Assembly: GCA_964036195.1 (NCBI GenBank)
Contig: OZ038458.1
Coordinates: 20,225,832-20,289,831 of the forward strand
DNA from: Sphaerolaimus hirsutus
Taxonomy: Eukaryota > Nematoda > Chromadorea > Monhysterida > Sphaerolaimidae
DNA: 64,000 nucleotides
Direction of reading: 5' to 3'
The position numbers were made by a program, and so were the translations under genes. Each line of letters begins with the position of its first letter. Position 1 is the stretch's first letter. Below, one piece after another: positions 1 to 10,100 of this stretch. The notes beneath the pieces were generated by a model. It saw only the letters and a list, made by a program, of their open reading frames with translations. It was not told where the DNA came from and ran no database searches.

Positions 1-514
1 GGGCGGGGGGCCCCTTCCCGCGTCGGACACAAAAATAAGCCAGAAATGGCACTTCCGTAAAGCGATTTTGTTGGTAGATCGGAAAAATTTTGCGCGCAGT
101 CGCGCATTTCGTCGCCCTTCAGTATATTTCATTGATACCTATAGTTTGGGACAAAAAGCACACAAAATCTGTCCCGGTCGCAGTATATGTATGTAAAATA
201 CATACATGTACAGCGGTATTTGGCGCCATTGGCGTTGGCATTGGCGCCAAAACAGCTGTATATGCCTGTATCTTACAGGCATATACAGCGACACGGATAG
301 GAATTTAGGGTTTTCTACTGGGTTTGAGGCCGCGGATACTGGTCAACTGAAGACATATGTTGTGTAACGGTAAAATGCGCGCTTGCGCGCAAAATTTTTT
401 CTAACTGCGACAAAATCGTCTTCTGGAAGTGCCATTTCTGGCACATTTTTTGGTCGGGCCCGGGAAGGGGGGGGGGCGGCCGCCCCCCCCGCCCCCCCCC
501 TGGCTACGTCCTTG
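1..514. mobile_element. Right part of a CAGGGMCGTATCCAGG-family hAT-like MITE
   Basis: Shares the GGCGCCATTGGCG / ATGTATGTAAAATACATAC core and the terminal CCTGGCTACGTCCTTG with 21241-22405 and 38261-38638. The left end is outside the window. No gene here; the open frame at 90-308 is transposon DNA. Confidence 0.75.
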
Positions 515-590
515 CTGAGAGCCTCATTATGAGAGCAATTTCATGAATAAAAATAACACATAAATATTTAAAAATACCGTTTGTACTAGA

Positions 591-838
591 ATAATTCCCC
601 CCTGATAGAGCGAGGAAAAAATCCCCCGTCGAATAATTCCCCCACCGATGGAAGAAAAAATACAGCTCATACCTTTAAAAACAACTGACAAACTAGTGTG
701 TTATAAAGCATATTTCATGAAATGAATTGATACAAACATGCTTGAACATTTTGAGTGAAAATTTATCCCCCCTTGAATAGTACCCCCCTCAAAGTCTGAC
801 GAAAAATAATTCCACGGGGGAATTATTCGAGTAAATAC
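591..838. mobile_element. TA-target CCGTAT-family MITE, copies A and B
   Basis: CCGTTTGTACTAGAATAATT ... AATTATTCGAGTAAATACGG. Lies about 35 nt past the exon 17 donor. Copy B homologue is about 14817-15070. Confidence 0.65.
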
Positions 839-872
839 GGTATTAGAAAAATAAGAACAGCAGGGAACGCAC

Positions 873-1114
873 CTGGAGAAGCGCCTGCCGCACACGTGGC
901 ACGGGTAGGGCCGCGCCGCGTCGCCGGCGAGCCGATGCTGCCGCCGGTGCACCGACAGCTTGACGGGGCTGGCGAACGCCTTGCCGCACTCGGGGCAGCC
1001 GAACGCCTTCACGTGCTTCATGTGCACGTGCGAGTGGCCCTGCACGCCCGCCAGCGACGCGAACGACTTGCCGCAGTGAGGGCACCGGTAGCGGCCGTCC
1101 GCGTCCGGACGCAC
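873..1114 (-). CDS. Oaz: Copy A exon 17: fingers 14, 15 and start of finger 16
   Basis: CPHCGKSFASLAGVQGH and CPECGKAF...VHRRQH are complete. CHVCGRRFSR is cut by donor GTGCGT at 872. The remaining exon(s) must lie beyond the left edge. These fingers are extra relative to vertebrate ZNF423/521 and look like generic GKxF fingers. Confidence 0.8.
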
Positions 1115-4100
1115 CTGATCAAGCGACGCGAATGGTTCGTTGAATTGGTATATGTAAAGTTTTTACGATATTCATGCAGAGCTGAATATCTATCGGGTAT
1201 GTTTAGCTCCGAACTGAAGAAATCCCCACATTCGGTGAACCAAATTCCGTAAAACAACTCCGACCAACTTTCCAAATTTCAAACAAAAATAAAAAAATCA
1301 TCCGTGGAATGAGTATTTTTGCATAGAAATTCCAGCCCAAACATTGAATAAATACCACAGTTTTGCATCGAATCAACCAACCCTGAGCACTGCCTTTCTC
1401 TTCGCCGCCTTGTCGCGTTCCCTCTCTTCATACTCAGTGGCGCCCTTCCAGTCCAAGTCGGCGGCGGCGCGCTTCACCCGCAGTCTGCCGGCGGCGTCCA
1501 GCTGGTCGTCGTCGTGCGGCTGCGGCTGCGCGTCGCCGAGGTCGTGCATCATGGCCGGCTCGCCGTTGTCGTGCTCGTTGTCGCTGGCGGCCGTGTGGTT
1601 GGACACGGTCGAGTCGGGCTGCTGATCGGCGTTGGCCGGCGACGCGGCGCTGCGTTCTTGGCTACTGTTCAACGTGCCGTCGGCGTCGGCCTGGCCGCTG
1701 AGCGCGTGCTGCTCCAGCTGCTGCTGCTGAGTGCCGGGGGAGCGCCGTCTGGTGGCCGGCGAGCGTGACGGCCGCTCGGCACGCATCTGGGCCCCGCTGA
1801 GCACGCTGGTCGACCGGCGCCACCTACATAAATTCATGCGGAAGTTATGAATGTATCTGATGGGAATAGGGTTCAAACGATATGACTTTTCGATATCGAT
1901 AATCAATAATTTTCTGAAACTCGATATTCGATATCGATACACTTCACTACTACCCATAACACTACGATATGGTCCCTCGATATTCGATATTAAAAATGGT
2001 CGATATTCAATATTTTTCATAATTTTCGATAGCGATATTCAACATTTTTTCAAAATTTTCGATATCGATATTGGATATAAAAATAGTCAATATTCGACAC
2101 GACATATCGTGTAAACCCTAGATGGGAATCCACAAAACAGTTGATGCACCGACCGCCGGTGCCACGCGGCGTGGTTGTCCAGCTGCGCGGGGAAGTAGAA
2201 GGCCGTGTCGCACTCGTTGCACGCGTACGGCATGTTGGTGGCCACGCCGGGCGCGGGCGCGTGCTGCGCGTGCATGTGCCGCAGCAGCGGCGCGGCCAGC
2301 ACGAACAGCGCGCCGCACAGGTAGCAGCGCAGCTCGGCGCGACCGGCGAACGAATGCGTCACCAGATGCGACTGCAGCTCTTGGTGGCTGTCGAGGGTCT
2401 GCGCGGTCGAGGCAAAGGCGTTGTATCATATTAATGTATCACTGTATGCAAAAACCTTATTCAGGGGGCAGTCCCAAACCGTGCAAAATGTCATGTGTCA
2501 TGTAAAAGACCCTGTAAAATGTCATGTGTCATGTAAAATGCCCTGTAAAATGTCATGTGTCATGTAAAAGACCATGTTAAGTGACATGTGTATACAAATC
2601 TCATCCAAATTCAAATCCTGATACAACAAGATTTGGATACATGACATTTAACAGTGTCTTTTACATGACACAAGACATTTTACAGGGTCCGGGACTGGCA
2701 GCAGTTCGACGAACAAACCACCAACCAGCGAGCACAAGTAGCACTTCGTCTCGTCCGCATACTCGTCGGGCGGCGAGAACAGGAAGCACTTCCCTCGCGT
2801 GAGCTGCCCGCCCTGCAGCTGCGACGGCGGCAGCGGGTGAAGCGGCGGCGGCGGCGAGCCGGACCCCACCGTGCTGGCGGGGCGGCCGTTGGCGCGCTGC
2901 TCGCCGCCCGGCGACGTCTTGTCGTTGTTGGAGCTGAGCACGCTGGCGCTGCGGTCGCCGGCGGCGCCGGCGCTCGCACGGCCGGAGTCGCGACTTGCGC
3001 GCTGCGAATGATGCGGCATGGGAGGTAGAATTGGGCCCACACACGCTAGTTGACATCGACACCAAATGTCAACTGGTGTCGATCCCGATTCGAAGCTTGC
3101 TGACGAGCTGACAAACGACGTTCAAACGCCAGCTTTGAATTGGGAACGGAACCAGTTGGCATTTGGTGTCGATGTCAACTAGCGTGTGGGGGGGCCATTG
3201 TGACTGAGTCCCTTGTAGCTAGGGTTCAAACGATATATCGTATCGAATATCGAATATCGGATATCGACCATTTTTTAATATCGAATATCGAATATCGATA
3301 TCGAAAAATTTGAAAAAATATCGAATATCGATATCGAAAATTTTGAAAAAATATCGAATATCGATATCGAAAATTTTGAAAAAATATCGAATATCGATAT
3401 CGAATATCGACCATATTTTCGATATATCGAACCTGTATAATGTCCTTAATTGAGTTATTATTTTTGTTTTGAGATATTTGTGATTAATTTGATTTGCTTA
3501 TAGTATCTAAGTTGATGAGTAAAAGTAAAGTATTTAATGTTATCTTTGTTGGAGTGCTTACTCCACATTTCTTGTATTTGGTTTGGCCACATACCTACTG
3601 AACTACCTACCTCATATTTGAAGCCAGAAAATGCTGATATGCTGCTTTTTTGCAACATGCCCTTAAACAATTGGGTTATAAGTATGAATTGTTGTATCTA
3701 CCAATTTTTGTTTGTCTGATACAATTTGATTCGTCATGTTTTTTCTTCAGTTTTTTTCATTCTGACCATTGTAAACCTTGTTAAAATCAATTGTACTTTT
3801 CAGTAAAGAGATAATCAACCATGTTTGCAACCATATGACAATACAACATGCTGCTTGAAATATGCCTTGCTATACCAAAAGCTAAATATCGAATATCGAA
3901 AATATCGAAATATCGATATCGAATATCGACCATTTTTTAGTATCGAATATCGAATATCGATATCGAGGGTCCATATCGTATCGAATATCGATATCGAAAA
4001 TTTTGAAAAACTATCGAATATCGAATATCGATATCGAAAATTTTGAAAAAATATCGAATATCGAATATCGATATCGAAAATTTTGAAAAAATATCGAATA

Positions 4101-7100
4101 TCGAATATCGATATCGAAAAGTGATATCGTTTGAACCCTACTTGTAGCGGTGGCATATATTTACCGTATATTCACGAATAAGTCCCGAGGGGAGTTAATT
4201 TTTCGTTAGACTTTTATTTGGTTAGACGTGGGGTTATTTGAAGAATTCAGAAGTCAGAATACAAATTCCATAATTCAATGCTTAAAATCAATATTACTGA
4301 GCATCAGCTGCAAACTACCAATTTACATTTTTACGGAATACTTACAAAAAACATTTTTGTACACGTCACATATTTCCTACCCATCAAAGAAAGAGTTATT
4401 AGGGGATGGAGTTAATCAAGGGAGGATTATTCGAGACGGGAGAATTATTCGAGGGTCTTATTCGAAGGGAAGTAATTCGAAGACTTACTACTGTTGTTTT
4501 ATCACTTTTTAAAACATTGGTAAATTTTTGATATTGCACTAGAAATACTCCTCAAACTCAATATAAATATCTCTTGCGTCGATATCGTTCCAAAATTATC
4601 GACCTATAGACTTATCGACAACCACATAATCACATACAAATAACACACCTGAATTCCCACTTCATTGTGCGCGCCGTCCTCATTGTCGACCAGCTCGGAC
4701 TTGATGGGCTTCTCTGCCGCGCCGACGACCGCCGCCGAGCTGCTCTGCGCCGCCGACGACTCGCTGTTGTCGTGCAGCCGCGCGTCGACCCCCTCCCCGG
4801 ACGCGGGCGGCTTGGGGGTCTGATCGAGGGTTTGGGGTGGAGTTGTGTTTAATTGGTCGTGATGTTGTATTTTATAGAGCTATTAGTGTTGGAAAATTTC
4901 ATTCTCGAATTATCCCCCACCCGAGTTAGCACAGAAGAAAGTCATGCCTCCCATAGTATGAAAATAACCTGATCTAATGTGACTAAATAAATTTAACGAT
5001 GGAAGTGATGATGAAAATATAAAAAATATGAAAAACCTGCAGGGGTATCTTGAATTTTGACCCTCCGAGTGGTTGGATAGATAGCAAATCGCTCCTCCGG
5101 AGGGATAGATAGCTGAAAAATTTTCTGGGGGGGGGTTGGGGGGGGGTTTGGGGGGGGGTTGTGGTGGTTCGATATATAGGCTTTTTCGGGGCATAGAAGG
5201 AAGAAAAGGGAGAAAAATCGCTAAAAGTACGTGTAAAATAGCTCAAAATGGGTATACAAGAGCATATAGTACTTAAAATAGCTGAAAATAGGCAGTTAGA
5301 CGCATGAACCAGTGATTTTGGAGGTGAAAATCTATATATAGGTATGAAAAATAGCGATTTTGAGCGAAAATTGTGGTATAGTTTCTGAAAAATCGCTCCA
5401 GATAGGTAGATAGCTGAGCGATTTGGGGGGGGTTTAGGGGGTAGTAGCCCAAAATTTTGCCTCCGGGATAGATAGATAGCTGAGCGGCCTCCGGGATAGA
5501 TAGATAGCTGGGCGGTTTGGGGGGGGGGTAACCCCCCCCCCCAACCCCCCCCCATTCGAGACCCCTGAAAACCTGGTTTTAATTACCACCCCAACTTTGC
5601 TGGCGAAATATAATCGCTTTTAACCCCGGAGGCATTATGAGGAAATACGCCAAACAGAAAGTCTAATTAAATAATTAATAGCTTAAAAAACTGACCTGAG
5701 CGAGCGTCTTTCCATGGGTGGCCAATTTGTGAGCTGCAAGTGCATCGGCATCTTCGAACTTCCTGTCGCAGATGTTGCAAGTGGGGGCAACGGCGCGACC
5801 GCCAGCCCCACTTGACGACTGCGGGACGTAAGGAACCGACTGCAGTTTGCCGCGACAACAAACTTGATATTTATCATCTGATTTTAAAAAATCATTTGAA
5901 AAATAAACTTTTTTCAATTAAATTTTTTTTTCTTTCAAAATCGTACAAAGTTGTGTAAATATATGTAAATATAGAGCAAAAATATGTGTATTTATTCATG
6001 TTAAGTATCACATAGTGATGGAAAAAAACGTTTTCAACGACCACATTTAAAAAAACACCTTCTTTTTTCAAACACCTTCAAAAACACGAATCAACATAAA
6101 CAGGTATACACACTAGAGCGCACTAAACCAAACACACAACCCCCAAAGTGCCCCACCTGCGCGTGCCTATGCTTCATCTGCAAGTCGCGCTCGTGCATCC
6201 TGCGTCTGTGCGCCGCCAGCTCGCCGCCGGGGTACAACTGCTGCCGCTGCTGCCCCGACAGCTGCTGGTGCGGCGGCACGCCTGCCTGCGAGAACAGCGC
6301 TGCGCGCAGAGCTGGTGTAGTGCTGCGGGGGGTTGGTGGTTTGAGGGGGTGATTTATAGAGCCCACGTACACTAGTTGACATCAAAATCCGTGTCAACTA
6401 AAGTTTGACTTAATGTGTGATTTGATCCTATGTGAGCATAGTTATTTTTATATCGTGACACTTGATTTTCATTGTTTCTGTTAAGTATGATGCTTTTGTG
6501 TTATTTAGTTGACATTCAGTTGACATTTATCTCCGATGTCAACTACTGTGTGTGGCGCCATAAGGACAATCTGTGGGATAGACGATCTGGCGCTTTGTAG
6601 AGATTTTTACCACATTTTGATAATACAGCCGTGATATACGTGAAAAATTGAGCACCGAATTTATAGGAGCCACCAGAAAAAAATAAAAGAATTTAGGTCG
6701 TTATAGACATGGAATATGGTGGAGATCCTTGAGAACTGTCCGATCCGTAAACTATAAGATAGATAAAATATGACTATGCTGCCGCACTGACAATGGTCCG
6801 GCAGAAGCGACGGCGGCCGGCGGGAAGTAAGTTTGCGCGGCAGCGGCACGCGACTGCGCCCCGTGGATCCCATGCGCCATCTGCACGTGCTCAGTCAGCA
6901 GCAGCTCGTGCTCGAACGACCTGCACACAACAAATATAATGCACACAAAATTGTCTCTTGCATTTTGATTTTTTAAATAACGCGCTTTTAAAAACCGTTT
7001 AAAAACTCAAACTTGGATCCTTTTATCCTCGCAGTTTTCGGATACGAAAGTCAACTGTAACTGTACTCACATTCCACAGAAGGTGCAAAACACGACGTGC

Positions 7101-10100
7101 TGCGCGGCGGACGGCGGCGGCCGCACGGGCACTCGCTGCTGCGGGTGCACTGCGCCTGGGCCTGTTCTGGCCGCGGAGGCGGCAGCGGCGCCGCGCAGCG
7201 CTCGCTCCAACTCGCCGCCGTGGTACTGCGGATGCGGGCGGGTGCTTAGGTACTTTAGATGGTGAAGCGGCAAGATCAGGGGCCAATTCCGCAAAAGAAG
7301 TGAAAAGTGAAGTTAAGAGTGAAGTGAAAAGTGAAGTGAAAAGTGATGTGAAAAGCAAAGTGAAATGAGGAGTGAAAAATAATAATAATAAAAACATTTT
7401 TTTTAAACAAAAGTCTGCATACTTGGAAAGCATTGTTAAAATACTGATTAAAATACTGGGAAGTGTGCCGACTTCTCGCTTGCGTAGGAACTCTGGAATT
7501 TAAAATGTACCCCTATTCAAAAAACTATTTCACTTCACTTTTCACTTCTCATTTCACTCCAATTTTCACTTCTCCTTTTGCGGAATTGACACCAGATCAG
7601 TCAAAATGCAGCGGGCACGCGACTCACGGGTACGCCGGGCGCGGTCCTGTGCTCGGGTCTGATGTGCACGGCGAGCACGTGCTGCTTGAACTTGACCGGG
7701 TCGTCGAACAGCGCGTTGCAGCCGGCGCACCGGCACCGACTGTGCGTGACCGCGTGCGACGCGCTGAAGTGCCGCTGCGAAGTGAACAATGCATGAGTTA
7801 TTTTTTCAAACGTTTTTTTTTTTTTGGGGGGGGGGGGATTCAAACGTTTTTTTACAAACGGAAACGGGTTTTTAAAAACGGGTTTTTAAAAACGGGTTCA
7901 TCCCTCAATGTGACAGCCGGAAAAGGTTGGAACTTTTTGTCGAGATTTGAGCATGCTTTCAATCAAACATCTCGCATTTCAAAGTCGCGATCTCGTCCAG
8001 ACCCCGGAGAAGGGCCTAACTATGTCGTGAATTTTTCCAACATGTATTTTTGTCAAAAAAAATTCTTTTTCAAATTGATTTTTTAAATAACCAACTTCCA
8101 AAAAAACCCAAATCCCCTCAAACCACCCCCCCCCCAACCACTCACCATAATATTCTGCATGGTATCAAACAGCTGATAACACAGGTTGCACTGTAGCATA
8201 CGCAGCACGTGCTTGCTAGCGACGTGGTCGGCCAGCTGGTCTCTGGACGTGAAGCTGCCGCCGCGGCCGCCCTCCCCGCAGCGCGAGCAGCACAGCGTTT
8301 GTTCGGTCTGTGGAAAGTGAGTGGTTTTGGAGGTGTAGATTCATAAGGATGGGGAGTAGATCAAATATGTGACATCGTTCTTTTTTTAGTGATATTTTTG
8401 AGAGGATTTTTCATTTTTTAATCCTTTGTTTCGTTTTTTTTCGCTGTACAGCCAAAATCAAAAGACTGTGTGCTATATACCATAAATTCTCGAATAACCC
8501 CCGCCATTATATTTTAATGTATTTCACTTAATATTCTGACGAAAAAACAACTCCTCCCCTAGGGTTCAAACGGGACCACTTTTTCGGACCGGGACCGGGA
8601 CCGGGACCAGAAATTTATCTTATCGGGACCGGGACCGGGACCGGGACTAGGTGGTCGGGACCGGGACCGGGACCGGGACTGGCATTTTTCAATTGTCGGG
8701 ACCGGGACCGGGACCGGGACTGGGGCATCCGGACCGGGACCAGGATTTGCCGAACCAGGTACCAGGACCACAGCCCCCTTTTGAGCCCTATCGGGACCGA
8801 TAACCATTTGAATGCATATTTTCAGAAGTTTCATACGATTTTCACACTTCATTCAATCAAAATTGTCATCAAAAATAAAATAAAAGTCACAAAATTCAAT
8901 TGAGTCACAAAAAAGGACATAACGCACGAAAATTATGACAGTGAGTATTGATACATAAGCTGGCGCAGTGCTTTCTGAAGGAAAATAAAGTTTTCAGCCT
9001 TCTCTGATGTCGAACATGAATGAGAATGCTTGGAACTCACCAAAAAAACGTCAAAAAATCGTCGACGGAATGAGAATGCGCCAACTGGCGCAAATTTTTT
9101 CGAATTTTACAAGTATTTTATCGGCAAAATTTGGTTCCAGTCCAGTTAATTTTTCTTATCGGGACCACTGAAAAATTCCGGGACCGGGACCGGGACCGGG
9201 ACTGGGTGGTCGGGACCGGGACCGGGACCGGGACTGGCCTTTTGCAATTGTCGGGACCGGGACCGGGACCGGGACTGGGGTGTCGGGACCGGGACCGGGA
9301 CCGGGACCGCCCCAGTCCCGACTTTTTGCCGAACCATGTACCGGGACCGCGGTCCCGTTTGAACCCTATCCTCCCCTCGAATTATTTCCCAGTGTAAAAA
9401 GTTTCACGAAAAAATAACTCCCCGGAGACTTATTCAACGATATACGGTATCCACCAAAAGACAACCTGCGCGAGGTGCTGCGCCGTGTGCTGCACGAACG
9501 GCTCGCCCCTGAGCACGGTGGCGCCGCAGATGTCGCAGCCGACCAGCGCCGACGCGGACGGCCCGCTGCCGGCGGCAGACTGCTCGTTGCCGCCCTGCCG
9601 CCCGGCGCCGCCGTTCGACGCCGCACTGCCAGCGCGGATAGACTCGTCGGAGCGGTCGTGCGCCCCGCTGGGTTGCTGCGAGTAAAGTTTTGGATTGAGC
9701 TTGAGTTGAAGTTCAATGAAATTTTTCCTCGAGTATTTACTTCAAACGTGTCGAAAAGTTATTGTCCACCGGCCGCTAACCTTAAACAGGGGTTAAACAA
9801 TAAAATCTACCATATACCATGTGAATAAAAGAACAGACATAGAAAAAATACATCATCACACTTTCCACATTTATTCGTGACCTTATTCATCAAAATATGG
9901 TATCATTCATTGCATAGCGATCTGTCTGTCCAGTTTAGCGCCATCTTAAAATGCAAATCAATTACGGAAGCCACGTGGCGGCGGGACTTCACTCACTCTG
10001 GGCAAGTGTTTGTCCAGCGTGTGCGCCTGCAGCTGGGCGACGCCGTCGAAGCTGTGGCCGCACAGGGCGCACGCGAGCGGGCTGTGGCCGTCGCCGCCGC

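Noticed and set aside
843..1085. Arg/Ala-rich frames overlapping the zinc-finger exons on both strands
   Set aside because: They are out-of-frame shadows of GC-rich coding exons; only the frame with spaced Cys/His pairs joins across splice sites.
2461..2701. Possible CRISPR-like array of TGTCATGTAAAATG repeats
   Set aside because: Repeats are not separated by unique spacers and form inverted arms of a MITE in a eukaryotic intron.
3226..4156. Tyr/Ile/Arg/Ser repeat frames (YRYSIF)
   Set aside because: Translation of the TATCGAA arrays in a MITE.
7463..8086. 207-codon plus-strand frame
   Set aside because: It runs antisense through exon 8 and its flanking introns, including a G-run, and is broken in copy B.
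8559..9397. Open frames of repeating RDRDRD, GPGPGP and PVPVPV residues
   Set aside because: They translate the GGGACC array inside a hAT-like MITE and have no start context or conservation. The same applies to 37353-37972 and 44501-44791.
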